Origin: RUG695 sp050943135
GTDB taxonomy: Bacteria > Planctomycetota > Planctomycetia > Pirellulales > Thermoguttaceae
DNA length: 64,000 bases
NCBI GenBank assembly: GCA_050943135.1
Contig: JBMNOP010000002.1
Span: 124,001-188,000 of the forward strand
Reading direction: 5' to 3'
Below the pieces are notes generated by a model, which saw nothing but the letters and a program-made list of their open reading frames with translations, was not told the DNA's origin and did no database searches. Within the stretch, counting starts at the first letter, position 1. Every line of letters starts with the position of its first letter. The position numbers and the translations under genes were made by a program. Below are positions 1 to 8,892 of this stretch, piece by piece.

Positions 1-1
1 T

Positions 2-241
2 CTGACCGGTGATAGCCATTACGACAACCAGGGAACGGTCAAGGGTATAAACTTTGTGATCACACAGGGGTTCGGTGATGTTTTGGAAGAGAATATGCCC
101 GAAGGAGCCGTAAACACGAAGTTTGACCGAGCGTACAAAACACTGATTGATGTTGCGGCCATCAAACCGTCCAAAAGAGAGATGAGGATTTTCAGGATCG
201 GTGCCGGTGGCGCGGAACGTGATCGAAACTTTTCCTTCTGA
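2..241 (+). CDS. 3' end of a possible gene, product unknown (partial)
   Basis: The frame is open from the window edge to a TGA at 239-241, so only a C-terminal piece of about 79 residues would be present. First codon positions are clearly purine-rich (mostly G and A), and a hairpin followed by a T-run lies about 35 bases after the stop. The opposite strand is also open here, in codon-aligned antisense, but it has no ATG start. No domain is recognised. The choice of strand rests on base composition and on the terminator, and both are weak evidence. Confidence 0.3.
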   Translation: MTGDSHYDNQGTVKGINFVITQGFGDVLEENMPEGAVNTKFDRAYKTLIDVAAIKPSKREMRIFRIGAGGAERDRNFSF

Positions 242-276
242 GAGATCAGCTCTCAGCGGGATCTATAGGCAAGGGA

Positions 277-308
277 GAGAACACCATCTTGGCGTTCTCC
301 CCTTTTTT
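277..308 (+). terminator. Putative intrinsic terminator
   Basis: The arms 277-285 and 291-299 pair with one A/C mismatch around a 5-base loop. They are followed by CCCC and a T-run at 303-308. The site lies between a plus-strand frame ending at 241 and the minus-strand lipoprotein gene ending at 330, as expected for convergent genes. A second perfect inverted repeat, with 7-base arms, spans 238-256 at the preceding stop codon. Confidence 0.45.
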
Positions 309-329
309 GGAATTCTGCCGAGCCGACTG

Positions 330-971
330 TCAGAAAAGTCCCTTTTTTTTGCGGAGCGGCTCGTTATAGAAGGAGGCCAGACGGTCCTGGACGATTGTCT
401 GTTCGTCGTCTTTGGTGTTGATAAGGTTAAAGACAATCTGGTCACCGATCGGTTTGCCAGGATCATTCGCCTCTACGGGCGTTGAGAGAACCTGTCCCGA
501 AAGAAGATAGCGGAACGGATGGTCAAGCGCCTTGGCAAACTTCTTTCTTTCTTGGGGAATGTAAATGTCGTTCCGCTTTATCCCCGCCTTTTTCACTGCG
601 CTGTCGATCTCTTCGTCGCTCACCAGCCGGTACGAAGTGGATTCTCGGAACTGAGCGCGTATCGCGTCGTTGATTTGGGGCATCTGTTTCCCGGAAGAAT
701 CGGTTATCCCGAGAAAGCAGATGACGCTTTCGGGGTCTTCTTTGCGGTCGGCCCGAAGATACTCTATATTGTCGATCTTGACAATCAGCTTCTTCGTGGT
801 GTTTCGAAGACCGTAATCGTCAAGAGGAGAATTGGAAAGCGAATCGGTGTGATTTTTTCTGCCTGTCAACGAGCAGCCGGCAAAAAGAAAAAACGAAGAG
901 GAAAAGACCGCTCCCAAAAAAGAGCGTCGGCTTATAACGATCTTTTCCCTGTAGATTCCGTGAACAATCAT
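330..971 (-). CDS. LpoB-like outer-membrane lipoprotein
   Basis: A predicted secreted lipoprotein of 213 aa. The N-terminus has RRSFLG and a hydrophobic stretch ending in the lipobox LFAGC, with Cys about residue 33. The mature part contains a segment like LpoB/PF13036 penicillin-binding-protein activators: an inducible-type region (DAIRAQF), then FRYLLSGQV, which parallels the 'YVLSGKV' strand of that family. If so, it would act from the outer membrane on a peptidoglycan synthase. An ATG at 977 is also in frame, but the GAGGGA ribosome-binding site at 978-983 touches it. That site is 6 bases from the ATG at 971, so 971 is preferred. The family call is by resemblance only. Confidence 0.6.
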   Translation of the reverse strand: MIVHGIYREKIVISRRSFLGAVFSSSFFLFAGCSLTGRKNHTDSLSNSPLDDYGLRNTTKKLIVKIDNIEYLRADRKEDPESVICFLGITDSSGKQMPQINDAIRAQFRESTSYRLVSDEEIDSAVKKAGIKRNDIYIPQERKKFAKALDHPFRYLLSGQVLSTPVEANDPGKPIGDQIVFNLINTKDDEQTIVQDRLASFYNEPLRKKKGLF

Positions 972-1048
972 AACCATTCCCTCAAAATAGAAAAATCCCC
1001 TCCACGGGTCAAAGGGAGTATCCTCTTTTTTTGAAGAACGGGCAAGCT

Positions 1049-1153
1049 CTATTTTAGTTGAGCCTGAAAAAGCATTCGGAACAAATGATCATCCGTCTTC
1101 TTACCCTGTTTCTTGGAAGTGGTTTTATAACGCTCCGAGTGTGATGAAGCCAT
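1049..1153 (-). CDS. Candidate small basic protein downstream of acnA
   Basis: A 34-codon frame starts with ATG two bases after the aconitase stop codon. A GTGGG stretch lies about 6 bases upstream of that ATG. The product would be Lys/Ser/Arg-rich (MASSHSERY... ending QAQLK), with no membrane segment. Tight coupling to acnA and coding-like codons support it. It has no recognised family and could be a chance frame. Confidence 0.35.
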   Translation of the reverse strand: MASSHSERYKTTSKKQGKKTDDHLFRMLFQAQLK

Positions 1154-1155
1154 TT

Positions 1156-3894
1156 CTAGCCCACTAACTTTCGTAAGACCGCCTGCAAAATTCCGCCGTT
1201 ACGGTAGTAGTCGATTTCGACGGGCGTGTCGATACGAACTCGGACAAAGAACTTCGTGACCAGACCATCAGAACCGGTTGCGCTGACGCAAATATTCGAC
1301 CGAGGCTTAAAGTTGGCGGGAAGAGGATCAATATCAAACATTTCGTTTCCGGTAAGTCCAAGCGTCAGACAACTCTCTCCTGCCAGGAATTCGAGTGGAA
1401 GAACCCCCATCCCGACAAGATTTCCGCGATGGATTCGCTCGAAACTCTGGGCAATCACGGCTCGTACCCCAAGGAGGGATGTTCCTTTGGCCGCCCAATC
1501 GCGGCTACTCCCCGTACCGTACTCGGTGCCGGCCAGGACGATGAGCGGAATGTTTTCTTTGGCGTATTTCACGGCAGCATCATAAACCGTTTCGACCGGG
1601 CCGTCGAAATCGTTTTTCCCGAGGTATTTCGTCCACCCTCCCTCGGTCCCGGGGGCTATTTGGTTACGGATCCGAATGTTCGCGAATGTTCCGCGGGTCA
1701 TCACACGGTCGTTTCCGCGCCGTGAACCGTAACTGTTGAACGAGACGGGTTCGACTCCGTGTCTGATCAGATAATCCCCGGCCGGAGAATCGGGTTTAAT
1801 GGCGCCGGCCGGAGAGATGTGGTCGGTGGTTACCGAGTCTCCCAAGAGAAGGAGTGCACGGGCCCCGATGATCGGGGCCAGCGGGGGAGGGGTCTTGGTC
1901 ATTTCGGCGAGGAAGGGCGGCTCTTGAATATAGGTGCTTTCCGAGTCCCAGTTGTAGAGTTCCGAGGCAACCGACGACTCGGCATTCCAGCGGGGGTTCG
2001 ACGAATACACGTCGGCATATCGAGAAACGTACATCTCGGAAAGAACGGATTTGGCCGCAGTTTCCGTGATCTCTTCATTCGAAGGCCAAATTTCTGAAAG
2101 CATAACCGGTTTCCCCTCGGCATCGGTTCCGATCGGCTCCCTCTTCAGGTTGATATTAACCGTACCGGCCAGAGCAAATGCAACAACCAAGGGCGGCGAG
2201 GCAAGATAGTTTGCCTTAACCAACGGATTGACACGCCCCTCAAAATTGCGGTTTCCGCTCAGAACCGCCGCGGCAACCAGATCGTTTTCCGAAACAGCCT
2301 TAGCGACCGGTTCCGGAAGAGGTCCGCTGTTTCCGATGCAGGTCAAACACCCGTAACCGACCACGTTAAAGCCGAGCGCTTCGAGATCTTTGAGAAGTCC
2401 GGCTTTCGTAAGGTAGTCGGTAACGACGCGCGACCCTGGTCCGAGACTTGTTTTTACAAAAGGCTTTGTTTTCAGCCCCCGTTTGACGGCATTTCTGGCA
2501 AGAAGCCCAGCGGAAATCATCAAGTTGGGATTACTGGTGTTGGTACAGCTCGTGATGGAAGCAATAACGACGGAACCAGACGAGACCTCTGTCTTTTCCG
2601 TGAAATCGGCACCGGGACGGACGATTTCGAGCGGAACCGTCTTACTCAAGTCGGCTTTCGAAAGTCCGAAACCTCGCTCTTTGATCGGGGCGACGAAGGA
2701 TTCTCGGAAATTTTTCCCCATATCTTCCAAAGGGATACGGTCCTGTGGACGTTTCGGTCCCGCCAGAGAAGGCTCGACCTTGCTCAGATCCAGTTTCAAA
2801 ACCTTGGAATACCGGGGAACCGGAGACTCCGCGTCACGGAAGAGGCTCTGAGTGCGGCAATAAGCTTCAATAAGGGCGACCTTTTCCGGAGCGCGTCCCG
2901 TTTTGGCAAGGAAGTCGATGGTATTAGCGTCAACGGGAAAGAAGCCCATTGTCGCACCGTATTCCGGCCCCATATTGGCAATCACCGCACGGTCGGTAAT
3001 AGGCATCATGGCAGCGCCCTCGCCGAAGTACTCGACGAACTTTCCGACAACACCTTCTTTGCGGAGAATTTCGGTAATCGTCAAAACCAAGTCGGTTCCG
3101 GTCACACCTTCCGACATTCTGCCGGTCAGTTCGAAACCGATAACTTCCGGCGCAAGCATATAGTAAGGCTGACCGAGCATAACGGCCTCGGCTTCGATAC
3201 CACCGACCCCCCAACCGAGAACGCCCAGACCGTTAATCATCACGGTGTGGCTATCGGTTCCGACAACACTATCGGGATAAGCCACCACGGTGCCGTCTCC
3301 CATAACATCGGTCATAACGGTACGGGCCAGGAATTCGAGATTGACCTGGTGAATAATCCCGACTGAGGGAGGTACTACCTTGAAATTATCAAGAGATTCC
3401 TGCGCCCATTTCAAAAGGGAATAGCGCTCCCGGTTTCGTTGGAATTCCAAGACGACGTTTTTTTCGAGCGCCTGAGGCGTCCCGTAAAAATCGGTCTGGA
3501 CCGAGTGGTCAATCACCAAATCAACCGGGATGAGCGGATTGACCTTTTTCGGGTCGCCGCCAAGCCGACTCAATGCCGAACGCATCGCTGCCAAATCCAC
3601 CACACACGGAACACCTGTGAAATCTTGTAAAACCACCCGAGCCGGCATAAAGGGGATTTCGATCCCGATGCGTGCCGATTCCGGGGACCAGGCCGCAAGC
3701 TGTTTGACATCCTGTTCGGTAATCACGCGGCCGTCACAACGTCGGAGAACTGATTCAAGAAGGATTCGGATCGAAAACGGTAGTGCCGAAATGTTGGTGA
3801 TTCCCGATTTTTCCAAAGCTTGGAGGTTGTAATAGGAAAAATCGCCATTTTCGGTTTTTAGGGTTGAGAGCGCGGAAAAATAATCGTTCTTCAT
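1156..3894 (-). CDS. acnA: Aconitate hydratase A (aconitase)
   Basis: Interconverts citrate and isocitrate in the TCA cycle; cytoplasmic [4Fe-4S] enzyme. At 912 aa it has the full AcnA/IRP length. The three cluster cysteines are visible in ITSCTNTSN (middle of the protein) and GYGCLTCIGN. The swivel domain near the C-terminus carries GDSVTTDHISPAG and GTEYGTGSSRDWAAKG, both typical of the family. It is transcribed alone from the promoter at 3947-3973, with possible read-through into the small frame at 1049-1153 and the lipoprotein gene. Identification is secure. Confidence 0.97.
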   Translation of the reverse strand: MKNDYFSALSTLKTENGDFSYYNLQALEKSGITNISALPFSIRILLESVLRRCDGRVITEQDVKQLAAWSPESARIGIEIPFMPARVVLQDFTGVPCVVDLAAMRSALSRLGGDPKKVNPLIPVDLVIDHSVQTDFYGTPQALEKNVVLEFQRNRERYSLLKWAQESLDNFKVVPPSVGIIHQVNLEFLARTVMTDVMGDGTVVAYPDSVVGTDSHTVMINGLGVLGWGVGGIEAEAVMLGQPYYMLAPEVIGFELTGRMSEGVTGTDLVLTITEILRKEGVVGKFVEYFGEGAAMMPITDRAVIANMGPEYGATMGFFPVDANTIDFLAKTGRAPEKVALIEAYCRTQSLFRDAESPVPRYSKVLKLDLSKVEPSLAGPKRPQDRIPLEDMGKNFRESFVAPIKERGFGLSKADLSKTVPLEIVRPGADFTEKTEVSSGSVVIASITSCTNTSNPNLMISAGLLARNAVKRGLKTKPFVKTSLGPGSRVVTDYLTKAGLLKDLEALGFNVVGYGCLTCIGNSGPLPEPVAKAVSENDLVAAAVLSGNRNFEGRVNPLVKANYLASPPLVVAFALAGTVNINLKREPIGTDAEGKPVMLSEIWPSNEEITETAAKSVLSEMYVSRYADVYSSNPRWNAESSVASELYNWDSESTYIQEPPFLAEMTKTPPPLAPIIGARALLLLGDSVTTDHISPAGAIKPDSPAGDYLIRHGVEPVSFNSYGSRRGNDRVMTRGTFANIRIRNQIAPGTEGGWTKYLGKNDFDGPVETVYDAAVKYAKENIPLIVLAGTEYGTGSSRDWAAKGTSLLGVRAVIAQSFERIHRGNLVGMGVLPLEFLAGESCLTLGLTGNEMFDIDPLPANFKPRSNICVSATGSDGLVTKFFVRVRIDTPVEIDYYRNGGILQAVLRKLVG

Positions 3895-3946
3895 GGCGTT
3901 GCAAGTACTTCTTTGGGTAAGGACAAACAGGAAAGAAACGTCGGGT

Positions 3947-3973
3947 ATTATACCCTAACGGGAAATTTTCCAA
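3947..3973 (-). promoter_or_regulatory. Promoter of acnA with an overlapping palindrome
   Basis: On the minus strand a perfect -10 box TATAAT (3952-3947) lies 15 bases from TTGGAA (3973-3968). The -10 is embedded in the palindrome GGGTATAATACCC, flanked by CGT and ACG. The predicted transcription start is about 45 bases before the acnA ATG. The palindrome could be an operator, but that is inference. Confidence 0.55.
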
Positions 3974-4113
3974 AGGGAAAAGGAACTTATTCCCTCGGGA
4001 TCGATAATGGTTCGCAACGAGATTCTGAATCTCACGCCTCTCCTCGAACGGCGCAATTTTCCTCGAGATACCAAGTGCGGGACGTTCCGATCGGCAAAAA
4101 GAAAAGGAGGCGA

Positions 4114-5163
4114 TCATCCCTTTCGGCTTTTTCGCTGTGCCCGGAGCCATTGACAGGTTTGTGCGAGTCCCTCTTTAAGACCTGTCGGTTCGTAACCGAG
4201 TTCGCGCCTAGCTTTCTCGCAAGAATACGCCCAGTCGACGATAAACGTACGAACCCAGCCGGGAGTAATCCGAGGATAGATCCCGAAGAGTTTGGCACAC
4301 CCGAGGAGCGTGTAACCGACAACCATCGGCCAGAACGTCAGGAGAGGAATCTTGAAATGTTTTTTACCCGTGACCTCTTCGATCGTCTTGAAAAATTCCT
4401 TGAGCGAGGCATTCTCTGCCCCAAGAATATAACGTTCGCCGACACGGCCGTTCGTGAGAGCGAGGAGATGCCCACGCGCCACATCGTCGACCAGAACATA
4501 ATTGCCGACATTGACCCCCAAGTTTACAAGGAAGGGAAAGCGACCGCAAGCATAGTCGTCAATCAGGCGAGAAAGCGCGTTCCCCTCGGAGAGTTGGCCG
4601 GGACCGTATACCCGTGTCGGGTTGACGATGACCAGAGGAAGCCCTTCGGCGACCCAACGAAGCGCTTCTTTTTCGGCAATCGATTTGCTCTCTTCGTATT
4701 CAGTGAGATACTTGTGCGTGGTTCGAGAAAAAGTTTCGTCGGCGACGACTCCCTTGGGAGTCGGGCCGAAAGTAACGATACTGGAAGTCCAGACGATTTT
4801 TTTAATGTTTTTTTCTTTGGCAGCGGTAAAGACGTTCCTCATCCCTTCGACATTTACCTTATGGAAGACGGAAGGATCGCGAGAGAAATTTTTCGCATAT
4901 CCGGCAAGGTGAACGACGTACCCGCACCCTTCGATTCCGCGCCGCAGGGAAGACAAATCGGTTATATCTCCCTGAAAATATTCGAAATTCGGGTGATCCC
5001 AGAGCTCATCGGGTGGGGCACCGTAACCGGGGGGAAAAGCCGGTTTCTTCCGACTCATCCCCCGGACTTTGTGTCCAGCGGCCAGAAGCTGCCTGACGAG
5101 CGAGGTGCCGATAAAACCGCTGGCACCCGTAACGAAAATACGTTCATCCTTGTTAATCGTCAT
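4114..5163 (-). CDS. NAD-dependent epimerase/dehydratase (extended SDR)
   Basis: An extended short-chain dehydrogenase of 349 aa. The Rossmann nucleotide-binding motif GASGFIG is at the N-terminus, and the catalytic YEESK (YxxxK) pair sits near residue 145-150. It ends in a variable substrate domain. The sequence style resembles dihydroflavonol-reductase-like and hopanoid-associated sugar epimerases (HpnA group). The substrate cannot be read from sequence. It lies 36 bases downstream of the Gfo/Idh/MocA gene on the same strand, so the two probably form a small oxidoreductase operon. Confidence 0.85.
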   Translation of the reverse strand: MTINKDERIFVTGASGFIGTSLVRQLLAAGHKVRGMSRKKPAFPPGYGAPPDELWDHPNFEYFQGDITDLSSLRRGIEGCGYVVHLAGYAKNFSRDPSVFHKVNVEGMRNVFTAAKEKNIKKIVWTSSIVTFGPTPKGVVADETFSRTTHKYLTEYEESKSIAEKEALRWVAEGLPLVIVNPTRVYGPGQLSEGNALSRLIDDYACGRFPFLVNLGVNVGNYVLVDDVARGHLLALTNGRVGERYILGAENASLKEFFKTIEEVTGKKHFKIPLLTFWPMVVGYTLLGCAKLFGIYPRITPGWVRTFIVDWAYSCEKARRELGYEPTGLKEGLAQTCQWLRAQRKSRKG

Positions 5164-5199
5164 TTGTTTCTCTGTGGTAATTTCTTATTCACGCAATGT

Positions 5200-6393
5200 T
5201 CACAACGTGTATTGCGGAATTTTCATCGTCTCGCCGTCTTTCACAGCGGAAAGATGCGCATAATACCCTGGAACGGTCATATTGAGGGCGTCGATGATCC
5301 CGACCCGGGGTGGGCGGTCGCGGAGAATGGCATCGACAAAATCGACGCAAAGGGGCCCGTGCGAACCGCCGTGTCCACCGGCATCGACCCCCGGAGGAAG
5401 CGCGGGACGTTTCAGGTCAATCCCGTTTCGAATGGCTTCGTCCATCCTGGCTTTCCCGGTTTCGTCACCGACGAAGCCGGAAACACGCCCGTTGTGGCCG
5501 TCATAGCCGGCGTACTGACCGCGAAGACGGCCGGCTTCAAGGAATTCCCCCTGAGATGCCGAACGGAGCAATCGGAAAATTCCCCCTTCGGAGGTGCGGC
5601 AGATAGCCACTTCGGTACGGAACACATTTCCGATCTTATTCGGTTTTTCCTCGCCGGTCAAGTCGGTAACACCGACCGCGCTGACATCCAAAAGACTTCC
5701 GTGTGTGACACCGACATAATACGCCGAAGCGTGGGTAGGGTACCAGCTCGGAGCCCCGTTGGCCCGCCAATTGCCGTAGGAGTCGAGCGGGGGGGCGCCA
5801 ATCACGGCGGGATGAGCATATTCCCCTTCGGAATAGATCAGTTTGCCAAAAATCCCGGCCGCGTAGATCTTTTCCATCGCATAGAGGTCTTCGTGGAAAC
5901 AGCTCGTCTCGAACATTGAGTATTTAAGGTCAGGATGCTTTTTGCAACATTCCAGAAGTCGCTCCCCCTCTTCGATGTCACCGTAAAAGACCGGAACCGC
6001 GTGGCAGACATGTTTCCCGTGTTCGAGGCAAAGTATCGCATGCCGGGCATGGCTCGGCGCGTCGGTCGCGCAGAAAATGGCGTCGATCGTATCGTCTTTG
6101 ACCATCTCTTCCAGGGAAGGATAAGTCTTTTCGCACGCAACCCGTTTGGCGAGGGCGGAACAACGGTCGGGAAACAGATCACTGACCGCAGCAACCTCGA
6201 CATTGGGATGATGCTGAAATTCGAATTGGGCGGAGAACTGGCAAACACCATACCCCACCAAGCCGACGCGTATCTTCTTGTCGGTAGAGGGTTCCCATGT
6301 TTTCGATGTGTCATCTCCGAGAGCCAAAGACGACATCAGAGAAGTTACCCCGGCTGTCAGTAACCCGTTTTTCAAAAATGACCTTCTTTGCAT
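5200..6393 (-). CDS. Gfo/Idh/MocA-family protein with Tat signal
   Basis: A 397-aa protein with an N-terminal RRSFLK twin-arginine signal and hydrophobic stretch, so probably exported. An NAD(P)-binding Rossmann domain follows (RVGLVGYG near residue 42). The second half has the alpha/beta domain of the family. The usual catalytic EKP motif after 'GKHV' is replaced by HAVP, so the standard lysine is missing and classic dehydrogenase activity is doubtful. Exported members of this family are numerous in planctomycetes and are generally linked to carbohydrate metabolism. Start: ATG after GGTGAAAG. It precedes the epimerase gene in a likely operon. Confidence 0.85.
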   Translation of the reverse strand: MQRRSFLKNGLLTAGVTSLMSSLALGDDTSKTWEPSTDKKIRVGLVGYGVCQFSAQFEFQHHPNVEVAAVSDLFPDRCSALAKRVACEKTYPSLEEMVKDDTIDAIFCATDAPSHARHAILCLEHGKHVCHAVPVFYGDIEEGERLLECCKKHPDLKYSMFETSCFHEDLYAMEKIYAAGIFGKLIYSEGEYAHPAVIGAPPLDSYGNWRANGAPSWYPTHASAYYVGVTHGSLLDVSAVGVTDLTGEEKPNKIGNVFRTEVAICRTSEGGIFRLLRSASQGEFLEAGRLRGQYAGYDGHNGRVSGFVGDETGKARMDEAIRNGIDLKRPALPPGVDAGGHGGSHGPLCVDFVDAILRDRPPRVGIIDALNMTVPGYYAHLSAVKDGETMKIPQYTL

Positions 6394-6494
6394 CTTTCAC
6401 CTGTAGATTGATTTCGGCTGTAAAGCCTGTCAAATTAACCAAGAACCAGACCCTGATATTTTCACACGATTTGACGTTAAAATCAAGCTGCAAC

Positions 6495-7916
6495 TCACTT
6501 CCCGATACAGAAACGGGAAAAAATAGAATCGAGAATATCGTCTGTCTGGACGGCTCCCAATATTTTCCCGATTTCGTCGAGTGCGGAACGAAGCTCGAAC
6601 GCGATGAGAGCCTCGTCGGCTCCTTCTCGAATCATGTCGGCGGCACGAAAGAGTGCGTCGCGCGACGCGGCAAACGAGCGGCGACACCTGAGCGCCGTTC
6701 CCCGCACTATCTCACCCCTTCCCTCTTGCCGCAAGAGAACGTCGACCAATGCGGTGCGTAATTCATCGAGTCCTTCCCCTGTCAGGGACGAGACAGGGAA
6801 AAGGTTTTCCCGCACGGGTAACTTCCGACGCTCTCGCTCCGAGAGCAGATCGCACTTGGTCAAAAGGATGAATGTTCCGGTCTGCGGTGCCGGAAGTGAA
6901 GTCTCTTTGCATAAAAAGAGGGAAGCCACTTGACAGTAAAGTGTTAAGTCGGCGTTGGTCAAAACCTTTTCGGTGAGCCGACAAATCCGTTCTTCGAATG
7001 TGCGATGCTTATCTCCGAATTCGGCTTGATCCGATATTACCTGCCCTTCCGAACCGAGTCCCGCCGTATCAATCAGTAAAACACGCTTCTCGTTTAGGAC
7101 GATTTCTTTCTCCAAGTAATCGCGGGTTGTACCTGCGATTTCGGAAATGATCGCCGCGGGTGTTCCCTCTTCCTCCGAGGGCTCGACCGAAAGCGCATTA
7201 AAAAGCGAGCTCTTTCCGGAATTGGGAGGTCCGGTCAAAATCACACGGCGTCGATATCGATGATCTGTTCGCTCGTTGATCTGGGTCAATTTCTCCTCGA
7301 TAAAGCGGCGAGCATCTGTAATGGTTCCCAAAAGATCTTCCTGGGAAATGAAAGAAATATCTTCGTCCGCAAAATCAAATCCGGCTTCCAGGTGTGCGAG
7401 TGTTTCCAAGAGTGTTCGTCGCAAAGATCGGAGGGGAGACCCCAAGTTTCCCGAGAGTTGATTGAGGGCAGTTTCCAATCCAAAAGCATCCTCGGCATCG
7501 ATCACGCCGAGAACCGCCTCGGCCTGTGTCAGGTCAAGTCGCCCATTGAGAAACGCACGCAAAGTAAATTCGCCCGGTTGTGCCATACGAATATTGCCCC
7601 CCGAAAAAAGCGTTTCCAGAAACGTGTCGATCAGGGGAGGAGATCCGGGCAGATGGATTTCCAGGGATTCCTGTCCCGTGTAGCCATGCCCAGTAGGCCA
7701 ACACCAAACGGTTACCGTTACAGAGGATTTCCATGCCCGAAGATCAAAAACGGCATCGGCGATAAAGGGTCGGACAATCTCGGGCTCACGGCAAAGAAAG
7801 TCGGCAAAGCGCCTGAATTCGCTGAGCGCGCCGACGCCCGAAACCCTGACAATCCCTAAGCGTGCTCCCCCCTTCGGAGTTGCTTGGGCGGCAATGATAT
7901 CGTCAAGAACAAAAAT
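6495..7916 (-). CDS. mnmE: tRNA uridine-5-carboxymethylaminomethyl modification GTPase MnmE, AUU start
   Basis: With MnmG it modifies U34 of several tRNAs. The frame gives 473 aa, the normal family length. The N-terminal domain begins LDDIIAAQATP and includes GYTGQESLEIHLPG. The helical domain has AQPGEFTLRAFLNGRLD. The inserted G domain has GPPNSGKSS, IAGTTRD, DTAGLG and TKCD, and the protein ends with the catalytic CIGK tail. No in-frame ATG, GTG or TTG precedes the essential N-terminal domain; the first ATG is about residue 111. An ATT at 7916-7914 lies 6 bases after a perfect AGGAG, so AUU is the likely start. It overlaps the end of nnrD by 14 bases. Confidence 0.9.
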   Translation of the reverse strand: MFVLDDIIAAQATPKGGARLGIVRVSGVGALSEFRRFADFLCREPEIVRPFIADAVFDLRAWKSSVTVTVWCWPTGHGYTGQESLEIHLPGSPPLIDTFLETLFSGGNIRMAQPGEFTLRAFLNGRLDLTQAEAVLGVIDAEDAFGLETALNQLSGNLGSPLRSLRRTLLETLAHLEAGFDFADEDISFISQEDLLGTITDARRFIEEKLTQINERTDHRYRRRVILTGPPNSGKSSLFNALSVEPSEEEGTPAAIISEIAGTTRDYLEKEIVLNEKRVLLIDTAGLGSEGQVISDQAEFGDKHRTFEERICRLTEKVLTNADLTLYCQVASLFLCKETSLPAPQTGTFILLTKCDLLSERERRKLPVRENLFPVSSLTGEGLDELRTALVDVLLRQEGRGEIVRGTALRCRRSFAASRDALFRAADMIREGADEALIAFELRSALDEIGKILGAVQTDDILDSIFSRFCIGK

Positions 7917-8892
7917 GGGACACTCCTGGAATATCGCGGTTTGTGCGATGTGTTAAGACTTTCGGCCTTTTACATTGCTTAAATGCCTGGGGAAGGAATT
8001 CCAGAATATCCCCCGCTGTCAACGACGTCTCCCCTTTTACCTCGGCCGCCAGATCCCCCGCCAGGCCATGAATGGCAACCCCCAAAACCGCCGCATCGAA
8101 GGGTGGTATCCCCTGGGCCGCCAGGGCGGTGATCACGCCGGTAAGAACATCTCCGGCCCCCCCGGTCCCCATTCCCGGATTCCCCGTCTCGTTGACAAAG
8201 ATCCGGCGACCATCGGAGATCACGGTTCCGGATCCTTTCAAGACAAGAAAGATGGCGGGCCTGTCCGATTTATAGATTTTCTCGAGGTTTTGGAAAAAAC
8301 GGAGAACGGCTTTCCGGCGCTCTTCGGGGTCAGGACCGACCCTATGCCCGCACATTCGGAAGAACTCGCCCGGGTGGGGGGTCAGAATCCGCGGACCGGC
8401 CGGAGGAACGATTGGAACATCACGAAAGACTTTTCTTTCGGACGGCAATCGGAACATTTCTCGATATGCAAGCGAATTGAGCGCGTCGGCATCAAAAACA
8501 GCCGGAACCGGAAGGAAGGAAAAGAGACGGGCAATCATCACATCAAGACCCAGTGAGCGACCGATTCCCGGACCGATCCCAAACGCCGAACAAGTGGAAA
8601 GGTGTGATTCGATTTCGGGAAGGCCGTCACGTAGAAAACGCCCACGACGATCGGCCGGAAGAGGAGAAACCGTATACTCGCTGCGCGACGATGCCACCGT
8701 GTCGTGGATCGGTTCGGGCACGAGAAGTCGAACCAGACCGGCTCCCGATTCGAGAGCGGCCGAACCCGAAAGAACCGCTGCGCCGCTCATTCCAAGAGAA
8801 CCGCAAACCAACGCTGCGGTTCCGTAAGTTCCCTTATGCCCCCAGATTTCCCGGTCGGGAAGACTCGGAAGAGAAGAAAAGAAATTTTTCAT
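7903..8892 (-). CDS. nnrD: ADP-dependent NAD(P)H-hydrate dehydratase
   Basis: Repairs hydrated NAD(P)H (NADHX/NADPHX) using ADP. The 329-aa protein has the ribokinase-like fold with LTPHPGEF in the middle and the nucleotide-binding GNPGMGTGGAGDVLTG loop near the C-terminal third. The N-terminal epimerase domain (NnrE) found fused in many bacteria is absent, so this is the stand-alone dehydratase form. Its start overlaps the stop of the GNAT gene by 4 bases (ATGA), and its end overlaps mnmE, which marks a tight three-gene operon. Confidence 0.9.
   Translation of the reverse strand: MKNFFSSLPSLPDREIWGHKGTYGTAALVCGSLGMSGAAVLSGSAALESGAGLVRLLVPEPIHDTVASSRSEYTVSPLPADRRGRFLRDGLPEIESHLSTCSAFGIGPGIGRSLGLDVMIARLFSFLPVPAVFDADALNSLAYREMFRLPSERKVFRDVPIVPPAGPRILTPHPGEFFRMCGHRVGPDPEERRKAVLRFFQNLEKIYKSDRPAIFLVLKGSGTVISDGRRIFVNETGNPGMGTGGAGDVLTGVITALAAQGIPPFDAAVLGVAIHGLAGDLAAEVKGETSLTAGDILEFLPQAFKQCKRPKVLTHRTNRDIPGVSHFCS

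Noticed and set aside
1..260. Minus-strand frame opposite the first plus-strand frame
   Set aside because: It lacks a standard start and fits the base pattern of the other genes less well, although it cannot be excluded.
3913..5919. Plus-strand open frame of 668 codons across the epimerase and Gfo/Idh genes
   Set aside because: It is antisense to two well-supported genes, has no domain or credible start, and its composition is that of a mirror frame.
7587..7620. Apparent frameshift separating the mnmE N-terminal domain
   Set aside because: Counting the A6 and C6 runs base by base shows that the frame is continuous; only the start codon is unusual.
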